A stretch of DNA of 64,000 nt from Pseudarthrobacter sp. MM222 (GCF_947090775.1 NZ_OX352321.1:2852001-2916000); one strand, 5' to 3'. Shown: positions 50,372 to 59,356, counted from the stretch's first letter. Notes: generated by a model from the sequence alone, not told the origin. Translations and numbers: made by a program.

Positions 50372-51472
50372 CTAGAACGAGTGGCGCGGGATGGCCCGTT
50401 CATATTGCGGTGGCCAGGCCAGCTCGTGCCCCAGCTCAAACGCGGCGCGCAGCCACCAGTGCGGATCCCGGAGCGCGGCCCGGGCGATGAACACCCCGTC
50501 AGCCTGGCCGGTGGCCACGGCGTGCTCGGCCTGGCCCGCCGAGGTCAGCAGCCCGACCGTGCCGGTGCGGATCCCGGTTTCACGCCGGATCCGGGCAGAG
50601 AAACCGGTCTGGTAACCGGGCCCCACCGGGATCTGCTGGTGCGCCACGGCCCCGCCGCTGGAGACGTCCACGAGGTCCACGCCGTGTTCCGCGGCAGACC
50701 GGGCCATCCGCACGGAGGCCTCGACGTCGATGCCCCCCTCGGCCCAGTCCGACGCCGAGATCCGCAGCAGCAGGGGCATGGAATCGGGAATGACGTTGCG
50801 GACGGCGTCCACCACGGCGAGGGTCAGCCGGTTGCGGCGTTCCTCGGTGCCGCCCCAGGCGTCGGTCCGGTCGTTGACGAGCGGGCTCTGGAACTGGTGC
50901 AAAAGGTAGCCGTGGGCGCCGTGGATTTCAATCGTGTCGAAGCCCGCGTCGACAGCGCGGACCGCAGCGGCAGCAAAGTCGGCGATCACGCCGTCAATCT
51001 CTTCCGGCGTCATGGCCGTGGGTGGTGCATAGCCGTCGAAGGCACCGGCACCGGGCCCGGCGGTGTCCCAGCCGCCGTCGGAGGCCGGGACGGTTCCGTG
51101 CTTACCGGAGAAGGGCCAATAGGAGGATGCCTTGCGCCCGGCATGCGCCAGCTGGGTGCCGATCTTGGTCCCCGCGGCCCCGTGGCGGTGCACGAACGCG
51201 GTGATCCGCTCCCACGCTGCGGCCTGCTCGTCGTTGTACAGGCCGGCATCCCGCGGGCTGATCCGGCCCGCGGCGTTCACCGCCGCGGCTTCGGTCAGGA
51301 TCAGGGCGGCCCCGCCGGTGGCGAAGGAGCCCAGGTGCATCAGATGCCAGTCGTTGGGCACCCCTTCCCCGGTCTCGGGTCCGCAGCTGTACTGGCACAT
51401 CGGCGACACCCAGCCGCGGTGCTGCAGCTGCAGGGCGCGCAGTTCCAGCGGGGCGAAGAGGGCTGACCCCAC
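50372..51472 (-). CDS. NADH:flavin oxidoreductase, YqjM-type old yellow enzyme
   Basis: A 366-residue FMN ene-reductase. The YqjM-class cysteine that tunes the flavin is in VSPMCQYSC, substrate-anchoring histidines are in IHGAHGYLLHQF, and the segments QLAHAGRKAS and DAWGGTEERRNRL are typical. It reduces activated C=C bonds with NAD(P)H; the natural substrate is unknown. The GTG shares one base with the stop of the thioredoxin-like gene (TAGTG), so the two form an operon. Confidence 0.92.
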   Translation of the reverse strand: MGSALFAPLELRALQLQHRGWVSPMCQYSCGPETGEGVPNDWHLMHLGSFATGGAALILTEAAAVNAAGRISPRDAGLYNDEQAAAWERITAFVHRHGAAGTKIGTQLAHAGRKASSYWPFSGKHGTVPASDGGWDTAGPGAGAFDGYAPPTAMTPEEIDGVIADFAAAAVRAVDAGFDTIEIHGAHGYLLHQFQSPLVNDRTDAWGGTEERRNRLTLAVVDAVRNVIPDSMPLLLRISASDWAEGGIDVEASVRMARSAAEHGVDLVDVSSGGAVAHQQIPVGPGYQTGFSARIRRETGIRTGTVGLLTSAGQAEHAVATGQADGVFIARAALRDPHWWLRAAFELGHELAWPPQYERAIPRHSF

Positions 51473-52488
51473 TAGAACAGCACCCGGGCGAGATTCTGGC
51501 GTGCCTTCGCGACGCGCTCGTCGCCGGTGCCCACGACGTCGAACAGCTCCAGCAGGCGGACCCTGGCCGTCTCGCGCTCGGGCCCGAAGTTCCTGCCGAT
51601 GAAGGAGACGATCCGGCCGAGGCCGTCCTCGACGTGGCCGCCGGCGACGTCGAGATCGGCCACGCTGAGCTGGGCCTCGAGGTTGTCCGGCTCGTCGGCA
51701 GCCAGGCGCCGCAGGGCGTCGCTGTCCGCGGCGGACAGCGGCTGGAGCCGGCCCATCAGTTCCACCTGGGCCAGTCCGGCCTTGGCATCGGCGTCGGCCG
51801 GCATCTCCAGCAGGGCCTGCCGGTACGCGGCGGCCGCCGTGGCGTAGTCGCCGGTTTCAATGGCGTCGAAGGCCTTCTGGTGCAGCGGCGGCAGCGGCGG
51901 AGCCTCAGCCTCGTCCGCCCCCGGCCCGCCGGCGCCGATCCGTCCGGTCACACCGTTGGCGGCGGCGACCTTGAGCAGTTCATCGAGCAGGCTCCGGATC
52001 TGTTGTTCCTCGGCGCCGCCCTGGAACAGGGGCACCGGCTGGCCCTTGACCACCGCGACGGCGGTCGGAACGGCCTGCACCTGGAAGGCCTGGGCAAGCT
52101 GCGGGAAGACTTCGATGTCCGCGGCGCCGAGCACCAGCCGGCCGGCGTAGCTGTCCACGATTTCGGCCAGGGCGTCCACCAGCTCGCCGGATCCCGGCGA
52201 GTAGCTGGCCCAGAGCGCGATGACCACGGGAACCTGGGCGGAGAGCTCCACGAGTTCCTGGAAGTTGCCCTCGGTGACGTCCACCCGCAGCGGGTGGGCC
52301 GGACGTTCGGCGTCGCCGGCCTCCGGGCCCGGGGCGCCCGGTCCGGGGGCGCCTGGTCCGGGGGTGCCTGGTCCGGCGGCGGACGGCGCGGGGGGCCGCT
52401 GCTTGAGGGCGGACAGGTCGACGGCGCCCCGCAGGTTAAGCGGGTTGGCGGCAGCTGGCGGGACCGGGCGGGAAGCTGGCGAAGTCAT
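51472..52488 (-). CDS. Thioredoxin-like protein with TPR repeats (CnoX/YbbN-like)
   Basis: A 338-residue protein: a disordered N terminus with GPG repeats (GPGTPGPGAPGPGAPGP), a thioredoxin fold, and a TPR-like C-terminal half. The active site that would be CXXC reads SPGS (WASYSPGSGEL), so it cannot do thiol exchange; YbbN/CnoX proteins act instead as chaperone partners. The cis-proline region AVPTAVAVVKG is intact. TAGAGT stands six bases before the ATG. It leads an operon with the old yellow enzyme. Confidence 0.88.
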   Translation of the reverse strand: MTSPASRPVPPAAANPLNLRGAVDLSALKQRPPAPSAAGPGTPGPGAPGPGAPGPEAGDAERPAHPLRVDVTEGNFQELVELSAQVPVVIALWASYSPGSGELVDALAEIVDSYAGRLVLGAADIEVFPQLAQAFQVQAVPTAVAVVKGQPVPLFQGGAEEQQIRSLLDELLKVAAANGVTGRIGAGGPGADEAEAPPLPPLHQKAFDAIETGDYATAAAAYRQALLEMPADADAKAGLAQVELMGRLQPLSAADSDALRRLAADEPDNLEAQLSVADLDVAGGHVEDGLGRIVSFIGRNFGPERETARVRLLELFDVVGTGDERVAKARQNLARVLF

Positions 52489-52494
52489 AGCTCC

Positions 52495-52500
52495 ACTCTA
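52495..52500 (-). promoter_or_regulatory. -10 box of leaderless thioredoxin-like gene
   Basis: TAGAGT on the minus strand, six bases before the ATG at 52488. Confidence 0.55.
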
Positions 52501-52563
52501 ACCACTGCGGCCCTGACCGGTGCCACCACAAAGGGGCGGTACCGCTACCAGCGGAAAAGCCGA

Positions 52564-52602
52564 CGGCCCGGCGGCAGCGGCGGAACCGCTGCGGCCGGGC
52601 CG
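52564..52602 (-). terminator. Terminator after the large membrane protein gene
   Basis: A 17-bp stem with one mismatch and a 5-base loop, followed on the minus strand by a CTTTTCC run. It ends transcription about 30 bases after the stop at 52633. Confidence 0.75.
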
Positions 52603-52632
52603 CTGGAAGCTGCTGCTGCTGCTGCTGCGGGG

Positions 52633-54483
52633 CTACTTGAAGCTTGCCCCGACCAGGCCACGGGTGGCGGCCACGAGCTTCATCGGATCGGCGGACCCGG
52701 CCGGCGGAACATAGACGGCCATGGACTCGGCGAAGTTAAGGACCATGCCGGTGCTCGTTTCCTTGCCGCCCGCCAGGGCTGCCGCGTCGTCGCCGATCGT
52801 CAGCTTGTCCCCGGCCGCCTTGGGCGTGCCGTCGAACGAGAAGTTCAGCCGGCCCAGGACCAGGGCCCCGCCGTCGGCGGCGCGGAACACGACGATGCTT
52901 TCCGGCACCACCTTGTGGGTGAAGGCGAAGGTGCCGTTGACGCCGGAGGTGACCACATCCGCCTGGTAGGCGAGCGTGTCCGCAATGTACGGGGAGGACT
53001 GTCCCTCCGCGAGCTTGTCCTTGAACGGAGACTCGGCATTGGTCAGCCGGTCGCCCAGGCCCGCCAGTGCTTCCTCACCGCTGTAGAGGAGCCCCGTCTT
53101 GTCGGCAGGGGCGAGTGTCTCGGTGCCGTCCCGGGGGATGGACGGGAACGTGGTGCCCGGCTGCAGCGGCGTGGTGGCGACGAGCTTATAGTTCTCGCGC
53201 GGTGACGCCTGCGTCAGAGTGAGCAACTGCGGAACGACGTTGCCCTCACCCTGCGTCACGGCCAGGACCGAGCGCGGCCAGCTGCGCTTCTTGGTGACAA
53301 CGGTGGTCAGGAGCTTGGTGGCCCGCACCGGCATCCGGGCCTCATAGGCGCCCACCTGGGAACGGATCTTGTAGTTCTGCGTGCGGACTTCGAGCTCGGC
53401 CTGCGCGACGCGGGGCTCGACCTTGGCGGCGTCCTTCGCCGCGTCGCCAGCATCGACGGCACCGGCAACCTGTTCCAGGATCCGGCGGAACTGCGCATCG
53501 ATGAGGACCGGGGCATCGGCGGCCGGCTCGGCAGCCGGCGGGGTCGCGGCGGGCGCGGCGCTCGTCGACGTGCTGGGGGCCGGCGCCGGGGTCTGGCTGG
53601 CCTGGGCGGCCACGCCGGTAACGGCGACGGCGGAAGCCGTCAGCACCGCCACGACTGCGCCGGACCGTCGCCACCGGTGTCCCGCGCTGCGCCATCCGGC
53701 AAGGCTGTTCCCGGCAGAGCTGTTTTCGGCCGGGGTGGTCGGCTTGGCTGCCGGAACCTCGGAGGTCGTGCCGGCGCCGGTGGTATCCCCGGCGGCGGGG
53801 CGCGCGGCTGACTTGGCACCCGGGCGGCGGCCGAGCAGGTTGCCGAGCGCACCGCCCTTGCCGTTGCCGGCGCCCGGCTTGGGCTTCAGGACCAGCAGGG
53901 CGCCGCCGCCAAGAATCAACAGGCTGCCAAGCACCATGAACGGGATGGCCCACGGGGTCGTGGTGTCATTCGGGAACGTCATGGTGATCGACGCGGGGGC
54001 CGGCTTGGTGCCGTCCGTCGCGAGCAGAAGGGACCAGTCGCCGTCCGCGGGCGGCGTCCACGAGTAGTTCAGTTCGCCGCTGGCGTTCTCCGTGGTGACC
54101 CAGAGGTCGGACCCGGCCGGCGAGGGCGCGGTGGCCTCACCGTCCGTATGCGTGAGCTGCAGTGCCTTGCCGTCGTCGGACACTCCCGAAACGGTGTTGT
54201 GGGCCGTCGCTCCGACCCACGCGTCGACGTCGTCCGGCCGGCCGGCGGCCAGCAGGAAGCTGCCCTCCCCCTTGACGTTGATCTTGACCGTGCCGCCCTG
54301 GCGCGTGCGCAGCTTCTCGTCGAAAACGGTCAGCGGCGCGGCCGCGGCATCAGTGGGGGCGGTGGCCGTGACCGTCTCGGCCGGGGCCCAGAATGTCTTC
54401 TGGCCGATTCCCGCCAGCAGTGTCAGGAGGCCGAGCAGCACTAGTGCAACTGCAGTCTTGAAACGCAAAATATTACCTATCAT
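52633..54483 (-). CDS. Large actinobacterial membrane protein of unknown function
   Basis: About 616 residues. Helix 1 (TAVALVLLGLLTLLAGIG) is an N-terminal anchor. An extracellular beta-rich region of 150 residues follows, containing ELNYSWTPPADGDWSLLL. Helix 2 is IPFMVLGSLLILGGGALLVL, then a basic Ala/Pro-rich cytoplasmic segment, helix 3 (SGAVVAVLTASAVAVTGVA), an Ala/Pro/Thr linker and a C-terminal extracellular domain of about 290 residues. I recognise no named family; similar proteins occur across Arthrobacter relatives. ATG at 54483 gives a normal signal anchor; ATGs at 54513 and 54525 are alternatives. Confidence 0.65.
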   Translation of the reverse strand: MIGNILRFKTAVALVLLGLLTLLAGIGQKTFWAPAETVTATAPTDAAAAPLTVFDEKLRTRQGGTVKINVKGEGSFLLAAGRPDDVDAWVGATAHNTVSGVSDDGKALQLTHTDGEATAPSPAGSDLWVTTENASGELNYSWTPPADGDWSLLLATDGTKPAPASITMTFPNDTTTPWAIPFMVLGSLLILGGGALLVLKPKPGAGNGKGGALGNLLGRRPGAKSAARPAAGDTTGAGTTSEVPAAKPTTPAENSSAGNSLAGWRSAGHRWRRSGAVVAVLTASAVAVTGVAAQASQTPAPAPSTSTSAAPAATPPAAEPAADAPVLIDAQFRRILEQVAGAVDAGDAAKDAAKVEPRVAQAELEVRTQNYKIRSQVGAYEARMPVRATKLLTTVVTKKRSWPRSVLAVTQGEGNVVPQLLTLTQASPRENYKLVATTPLQPGTTFPSIPRDGTETLAPADKTGLLYSGEEALAGLGDRLTNAESPFKDKLAEGQSSPYIADTLAYQADVVTSGVNGTFAFTHKVVPESIVVFRAADGGALVLGRLNFSFDGTPKAAGDKLTIGDDAAALAGGKETSTGMVLNFAESMAVYVPPAGSADPMKLVAATRGLVGASFK

Positions 54484-54499
54484 CAGCGGACACTTAGAT

Positions 54500-54530
54500 T
54501 CAATGGTAACCATTTTGTTACCCATCAGTC
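54500..54530. promoter_or_regulatory. Inverted repeat in the divergent promoter region
   Basis: GGTAAC-N6-GTTACC is a perfect repeat upstream of both the large membrane protein and the AI-2E transporter gene. A TTGACA motif lies further up on the minus strand near 54540. Confidence 0.4.
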
Positions 54531-54686
54531 AGGTCAGGTGCTTTTGTCAAGCCCTCCGCCCCGGGACTGCGGCGCCGAAGAACCGCGCGGTAACAAGCCT
54601 GCTGATAGTGTTTGCGTTGATCATCACATCCGGCCCGCGACCGCGGCTCCACAGGGGATAACCAGAGATAAAGGGCTTTCAGCGCA

Positions 54687-55994
54687 GTGAGTGAACATAC
54701 GGATTCGTCCCCCGCAGGACAGGAAGAAAGCCAAGAATCCGACCCCGTGAAACACAAAAACGGACGCGCACCCCAGAGGCAGGTTTCGGACCGCCGGGCC
54801 GCTTTGGCCGGGGTCCTGAGCACCGTGGCCCACCGCCTGCGCCAGCCCCTCCCCGGCGCCCAGCCCCGGCTCCGGTTCGAAATGCCGCCGGATCTGCTGG
54901 AGGAACCCGCCCCGGACACTGAGACCAGCACCCGCTTCGGCAACCCGGGACCCCGCATGTCGTCCCAGCACCCGCTGTATGTCGGGTTCATGGGGACCGT
55001 CGGCGTCGGCGCCGCGCTGCTCCTGTACTGGATCGGCTCCAACACCACCCAGCTGCTGCTGTGGATCGTGGCGGCGCTGTTCATTGCCCTCGGCCTCGAC
55101 CCGGTGGTTCGCTGGCTGGAACGCAACAAGGTTCCCCGCGCCGCCGGCATCGTGCTCGCCGTCTCCACGCTGACCCTGGCGGTGGCCGGGTTCTTCGCCA
55201 CCCTCATCCCCACGATCGTCCAACAGGTGACCCAGATCGTGCAGCAGGCACCCCGGTGGATCCAGGACTTCATCGATTCGGACTTCTTCCGCACTGTGGA
55301 CAGCCAGTTCGGCGTGCGGGACCGGATCACCCAGGAACTCGAAAAGTTCGTCAATGACCCGGAGGCCATGGGCGGCATTTTCGGCGGCGTCGTGGGCTTC
55401 GGCTCCACCGTGGCGAACGGGTTGTTCGGCGCGCTGATCGTGCTGGTCCTGAGCCTCTACTTCCTGGCGGCGCTGCCCGCCATGAAGAAGTGGGGCTACC
55501 GGCTGGCGCCGCGGTCCCGGCGCGCCCGGGTCGAGGCACTCTCCGAGGAGATCACCGGCTCGGTCGGCAACTACGTGATCGGCCAGGCCGTCGTCGCCCT
55601 GCTGAATGCCACCTTCGCCTTCATCGTGATGACGATCATCGGCGTACCGTTTGCCGTGCTGCTGGCGTTTGTCGTGGCGCTGCTGGCCTTCATCCCGCTG
55701 GTCGGGGGCATGATCGCGGGCGTGATCGTGACCCTGATCGCATTGACCGCCGGCTGGCAGACGGCGGTCGTCTACGCCATCTGTTATTTTGCCTACCTGC
55801 AGTTCGAGGCCTATTTCATCTCGCCGCGCGTCATGCAGAAGGCCGTCGCCGTCCCGGGAGCCGTAGCCGTCATCTCGGTGATTGCCGGCGGCAGCGTCCT
55901 CGGCGTCCTCGGGGCCCTGATCGCGATCCCCACCGCCGCCGCGATCATGCTGCTAGTGAAGGAGATCTTCATCGTCCGCCAGGACAACCACTGA
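54687..55994 (+). CDS. AI-2E transporter (PerM/YdiK) family protein
   Basis: A 435-residue membrane protein. About 95 polar N-terminal residues precede eight predicted helices. Family segments are LLLWIVAALFIALGLDPVV, the long periplasmic loop around RDRITQELEKFVNDPEAMGG, then LLAFVVALLAFIPLVGGMIAG and YFAYLQFEAYFISPRVM. Members export AI-2 or act as Na+/H+ antiporters; here the role is open. GTG at 54687 is preceded by AAAGGG at a slightly long spacing. A strong terminator follows. Confidence 0.87.
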   Translation: MSEHTDSSPAGQEESQESDPVKHKNGRAPQRQVSDRRAALAGVLSTVAHRLRQPLPGAQPRLRFEMPPDLLEEPAPDTETSTRFGNPGPRMSSQHPLYVGFMGTVGVGAALLLYWIGSNTTQLLLWIVAALFIALGLDPVVRWLERNKVPRAAGIVLAVSTLTLAVAGFFATLIPTIVQQVTQIVQQAPRWIQDFIDSDFFRTVDSQFGVRDRITQELEKFVNDPEAMGGIFGGVVGFGSTVANGLFGALIVLVLSLYFLAALPAMKKWGYRLAPRSRRARVEALSEEITGSVGNYVIGQAVVALLNATFAFIVMTIIGVPFAVLLAFVVALLAFIPLVGGMIAGVIVTLIALTAGWQTAVVYAICYFAYLQFEAYFISPRVMQKAVAVPGAVAVISVIAGGSVLGVLGALIAIPTAAAIMLLVKEIFIVRQDNH

Positions 55995-56017
55995 CGCTGC
56001 CCTGACGTTTTTCGCTA

Positions 56018-56067
56018 CGAAAAAGGACAGCCGCTGCGTGGATCCCCGCAGCGGCTGTCCTTTTTCG
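56018..56067. terminator. Bidirectional terminator between AI-2E transporter and hydrolase genes
   Basis: A perfect 21-bp stem (beginning CGAAAAAGGACAGCC) with an 8-base loop. Five A and five T bases at the ends make it a good terminator for both converging genes. Confidence 0.9.
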
Positions 56068-56087
56068 TCGCACTTTTCGACCTGCCC

Positions 56088-56918
56088 TCAGGCGTGGGCC
56101 GTCGCCACCGGACCGTCCCACTCCTGCGGCAGCCCGGCAGCCGTTCCGTCGGCGCTGCCGGCTCCGCCGGGAAGGACCTCGTCCACGATTTCGTTCAGGA
56201 CCCGGCCGGCGTACTTCTCCCCCACCCACAGATGCTTGGCGCCGTCGACCCCCACGACGCGGGCCTGCGGCACCAGGCTGAACCGCTCCGCCGCGGCGGC
56301 CGGCTGCAGGTAGTCGTCATGCTCCGGCACCAGCACCTTCAGCGGCTTGCCGGCATCCGCCCATTCCTTGAGGTGCACGTCGGTGGCCCGGTGCAGCGGC
56401 GGCGAAAGCAGGATGGCACCCTCCACCTCGGAAGCCACCGGTTCGGTCGCACCGTACATCAGGGCCAACTCCGTTCCGAAGGACCAGCCCACCAGCCAGC
56501 GGTTCGGCAGCCCGCGGTCCACCGCGAAGCGTACGGCCGCCTCGACGTCGAGGCGTTCGCCGATGCCCTCCTCGAATTCGCCCGTGCTGGTGCCCCGGGG
56601 CGAGACGGTGCCGCGGGTGTTGAACCTGAGCACGGCGATCCCGGCCAGGGCCGGAAGGCGGTAGGACGCCTTCCGGTAGACGTGGGAATCCATGAACCCG
56701 CCGTGGGTGGGCAGCGGGTGCAGGGTGATCAGGGTCGCCCGGATCTCACCGGATTCCGGCAGTGCCAGTTCGCCGACCAGCTTGTGGCCGTCCGCGGTGC
56801 GGAGCTCCACGTTTTCGCGGTGGGCCGGAAGCACGGTGGACGCGCGGATCGCCGTCGACGCGGACGGCTGGCTGAAAACGTACGACGCCGGGTCAAAACC
56901 GGCGGGCTCAGGAGTCAT
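56088..56918 (-). CDS. Alpha/beta hydrolase
   Basis: A 276-residue hydrolase of the small dienelactone hydrolase-like/KTSC group. Key parts are [18 protein letters not shown] (oxyanion loop), the nucleophile elbow [11 protein letters not shown], the acid in [11 protein letters not shown] and the catalytic His in GAKHLWVGE. Substrate unknown. The ATG at 56918 is selected because TAAGCT lies seven bases upstream; a longer open frame runs over the neighbouring gene. Confidence 0.85.
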   Translation of the reverse strand: MTPEPAGFDPASYVFSQPSASTAIRASTVLPAHRENVELRTADGHKLVGELALPESGEIRATLITLHPLPTHGGFMDSHVYRKASYRLPALAGIAVLRFNTRGTVSPRGTSTGEFEEGIGERLDVEAAVRFAVDRGLPNRWLVGWSFGTELALMYGATEPVASEVEGAILLSPPLHRATDVHLKEWADAGKPLKVLVPEHDDYLQPAAAAERFSLVPQARVVGVDGAKHLWVGEKYAGRVLNEIVDEVLPGGAGSADGTAAGLPQEWDGPVATAHA

Positions 56919-56925
56919 GCTGACC

Positions 56926-56931
56926 AGCTTA
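56926..56931 (-). promoter_or_regulatory. -10 box of leaderless hydrolase gene
   Basis: TAAGCT on the minus strand, seven bases before the ATG at 56918. It lies within the last bases around the upstream gene's stop. Confidence 0.45.
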
Positions 56932-57312
56932 GCGATACCGGTAGCTGCGCGAGGTCCAGCAGTTCGAATGCCAGTGCCGGCGCTCGGCCAGCCCTGCGGC
57001 CTCGCCGAAGATATGGTCCTGCGACCAGACCACGAGGTGCGCCACTCCGGGCGGCACGGCGGTAAAGCACCCCGGGCAGATATAGCTCTTCTCGGCCCGG
57101 CTGGCCGTAATGGGCCGGACCATCCATTCGCCGTCCGGTGCGCGCTCCCGCCGGGCGAATCCGGAGCGTGCCCGTTCCAGGTCCAGCTCGGGCTGCGGCC
57201 CGCCCTTGGCTCCCTGCCCGGCCGGCTTTCCGGCGCCCGACCTGCCGGCGCCTGTTCTTCCGGAGCCTGTTCTTCCGGAGACGGCGCGTCGGGGTCGGTT
57301 GGAACGGGGCAT
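56929..57312 (-). CDS. Small zinc-motif protein (annotated elsewhere as ATP/GTP-binding protein)
   Basis: A 127-residue protein. The first 45 residues are basic and Gly-rich; the conserved part is [21 protein letters not shown], then [17 protein letters not shown]. The CPGC pair with HxHxxC suggests a zinc knuckle or HNH-like fold. I see no nucleotide-binding motif that would justify the common database name. The gene sits next to nucS in related bacteria too, so a link to mismatch repair is possible. CAGAAT, close to a -10 box, ends six bases before the ATG. Confidence 0.75.
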   Translation of the reverse strand: MPRSNRPRRAVSGRTGSGRTGAGRSGAGKPAGQGAKGGPQPELDLERARSGFARRERAPDGEWMVRPITASRAEKSYICPGCFTAVPPGVAHLVVWSQDHIFGEAAGLAERRHWHSNCWTSRSYRYR

Positions 57313-57359
57313 GCTTCCATTCTGCCCCAGTCAGGATGCCTCCCGCTCCCTTCAGACGG

Positions 57360-57365
57360 TAGTGT
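57360..57365 (+). promoter_or_regulatory. -10 box of leaderless nucS gene
   Basis: TAGTGT, seven bases before the GTG at 57373. Confidence 0.55.
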
Positions 57366-57372
57366 TGACCGG

Positions 57373-58068
57373 GTGCGTTTAGTCATAGCCCGGTGCTCCG
57401 TCGATTATGTCGGCCGGCTCAAAGCCCATCTTCCACTGGCCACCCGCCTCCTGCTGGTCAAGGCGGACGGCTCCGTCCTGGTCCACTCGGACGGGGGATC
57501 CTACAAGCCGCTGAACTGGATGAGCCCCCCGGCCTCGCTGCGGGTCTCCACCCCGGAGGAGATCGACGTCGAAGTCGGCGTGGTGGAGCAGTGGACCGTC
57601 CAGTCCGCCAAGACCGATGACCGGCTGATCATCAACATCCATGAGCAGCTGCACGACACCTCCCACGAGCTGGGCCTGGACCCGGGCCTGATCAAGGACG
57701 GGGTCGAGGCGGACCTGCAACGCCTGCTGGCCGACCAGATCGAACTTCTCGGCACCGGCTTTTCCCTGATCCGCCGCGAGTACTTCACCGCCATTGGACC
57801 GGTGGACATCCTGGCCCGCGACGCCGATGGCGCCACCGTGGCCATCGAGCTCAAACGCCGGGGCGACATCGACGGCGTCGAACAGCTCACCCGGTACCTG
57901 GAACTGCTGAACCGCGACCCGCTGCTGGCCCCGGTGCGCGGGATCTTCGCCGCCCAGCAGATCAAGCCGCAGGCCAAAGTCCTCGCCAAGGACCGCGGCA
58001 TCGACTGCATCACCCTCGACTATGACGCCATGCGCGGCGTTGACGACATCGAGTCCCGGCTCTTCTAG
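57373..58068 (+). CDS. nucS: Endonuclease NucS
   Basis: A 231-residue mismatch-specific endonuclease, the core of non-canonical mismatch repair in actinobacteria lacking MutS/MutL. The N-terminal domain is seen in [16 protein letters not shown] and [12 protein letters not shown]. The C-terminal RecB-like nuclease has [23 protein letters not shown] with the catalytic Asp-Glu-Lys set and then [10 protein letters not shown]. The C terminus ends DDIESRLF; a beta-clamp-binding motif may lie here. The GTG start fits the TAGTGT box and the family N terminus. Confidence 0.95.
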   Translation: MRLVIARCSVDYVGRLKAHLPLATRLLLVKADGSVLVHSDGGSYKPLNWMSPPASLRVSTPEEIDVEVGVVEQWTVQSAKTDDRLIINIHEQLHDTSHELGLDPGLIKDGVEADLQRLLADQIELLGTGFSLIRREYFTAIGPVDILARDADGATVAIELKRRGDIDGVEQLTRYLELLNRDPLLAPVRGIFAAQQIKPQAKVLAKDRGIDCITLDYDAMRGVDDIESRLF

Positions 58069-58090
58069 GACCGAACGGCAGGGCCGGTCC

Positions 58091-58096
58091 TAGACT
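58091..58096 (+). promoter_or_regulatory. -10 box of leaderless nagA gene
   Basis: TAGACT, six bases before the ATG at 58103. Confidence 0.5.
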
Positions 58097-58102
58097 CGGT
58101 CC

Positions 58103-59356
58103 ATGAGCCCTACGATCCCCGCCCCGGCCGCGCCGCCGCGGCCCGGCGGGCGCCGGCTCCTGTACGGCACGATCGTCAGCGACGGTGTCCGCACCGCGAA
58201 TGCAGTCCTCGCCGTGGACGGCGCACGGATTGTTTATGCCGGACCGGCGGATCGGTTCAACCCCGGGAGATTACCCGGCGCCCGGGTGGAGAAGCTGCCG
58301 CCGGGGTCCCTGATCCTGCCGGGACTGGTCGACCTCCACTGCCACGGCGCGTTCGGCGGCGATTTCCCCTCCGGAGCCGAGGCGGCCTCGCGCCGGGCCA
58401 TTGATCTGCTGCACCGGTCCGGCACCACCACCCTGCTGGCCAGCCTCGTGACCGCGTCCCGGGAGGACCTGCTGCGCGGGGTCGGCGTCCACGCCGCGCT
58501 GAGCGCGGAGGGGCTGCTCGCCGGAATCCATCTGGAGGGCCCGTTCCTCTCGCGGCTGCGCTGCGGCGCGCAGAACCCGGCCTTCCTGCGGGAACCGGAC
58601 TCCGGGCTCCTGGCCGAGCTGGTGGCTGCCGGCCACGGAACCCTGGCCACGATGACCTATGCCCCGGAGCTTCCGGGCGCCGCGGCCCTGGTCGCGTTCC
58701 TCGCCCGGCACGGCATAGTCCCCTCGCTCGGGCACACGGACTGCGACGGGGCTACGGCCTCCGCCTCGCTCGCAGCGGCGCGGGAGGGGCTGCTCGAGGC
58801 AGGGTTCGACGGCGTTCGGGCACGGCCCACGGTCACGCATCTGTTCAACGCCATGCCTCCGCTGCACCACCGGACTCCCGGAGCGGTCGGTGCCTGCCTG
58901 CGCAGCGCCGCGTCCGGGGCGGCGGTGGTGGAGCTGATCGCCGACGGCTCCCACCTGGACCCGTTCATGGTGTCCACCGTGTTCCAGCTCGTGGGCGCGG
59001 GCAACATCGCCCTTGTCACCGATTCGATGGCGGCCGCCGGCCTGCCCGACGGCCCGTTCCGGCTCGGCCCCGCCGCTGTCACCGTCAGGAACGGGGTCGC
59101 CACGCTGGACGCCACCGGCGCCCTGGCCGGCGGCACGGCCACGCTGCTGGCCGTGGTTTCCCGTGCGGTGGCGGCCGGGGTGGTGCTCGAGGATGCGGTC
59201 CGCTCCGCCAGCGCCATTCCCGCGGCCGTCCTTGGGCTCGCCGGAGAGGTCGGCAGCCTGCGCCGCGGGCTGCGGGCCGACGTTCTGGTGGTCGACGCCG
59301 GGCTCGGACTTCGCAAAGTAATGCGCGGCGGGCAATGGCTGGCCCCGCATTCCTGA
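58103..59356 (+). CDS. nagA: N-acetylglucosamine-6-phosphate deacetylase
   Basis: A 417-residue amidohydrolase that removes acetate from GlcNAc-6-P, supplying NagB. Metal and substrate motifs: LPGLVDLHCHGAFGGDF, AGIHLEGPFLS with the key Glu, SLGHTDCDGA, THLFNAMPPLHHRTPG, LIADGSHLDP and LVTDSMAAAG with the catalytic Asp. The first 20 residues are a Pro/Ala-rich extension. The message looks leaderless. nagB is 11 kb away on the other strand. Confidence 0.93.
   Translation: MSPTIPAPAAPPRPGGRRLLYGTIVSDGVRTANAVLAVDGARIVYAGPADRFNPGRLPGARVEKLPPGSLILPGLVDLHCHGAFGGDFPSGAEAASRRAIDLLHRSGTTTLLASLVTASREDLLRGVGVHAALSAEGLLAGIHLEGPFLSRLRCGAQNPAFLREPDSGLLAELVAAGHGTLATMTYAPELPGAAALVAFLARHGIVPSLGHTDCDGATASASLAAAREGLLEAGFDGVRARPTVTHLFNAMPPLHHRTPGAVGACLRSAASGAAVVELIADGSHLDPFMVSTVFQLVGAGNIALVTDSMAAAGLPDGPFRLGPAAVTVRNGVATLDATGALAGGTATLLAVVSRAVAAGVVLEDAVRSASAIPAAVLGLAGEVGSLRRGLRADVLVVDAGLGLRKVMRGGQWLAPHS

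Noticed and set aside
52609-52627. (GCT)6 trinucleotide run near the end of the large membrane protein
   Set aside because: Just after the stop codon and too short to treat as a functional repeat; chance runs of this size occur in GC-rich DNA.
58085-58103. A DasR-like site (GGTCcTAGACt) before nagA
   Set aside because: An extra base breaks the symmetry, and the TAGACT is better explained as the leaderless -10 box.
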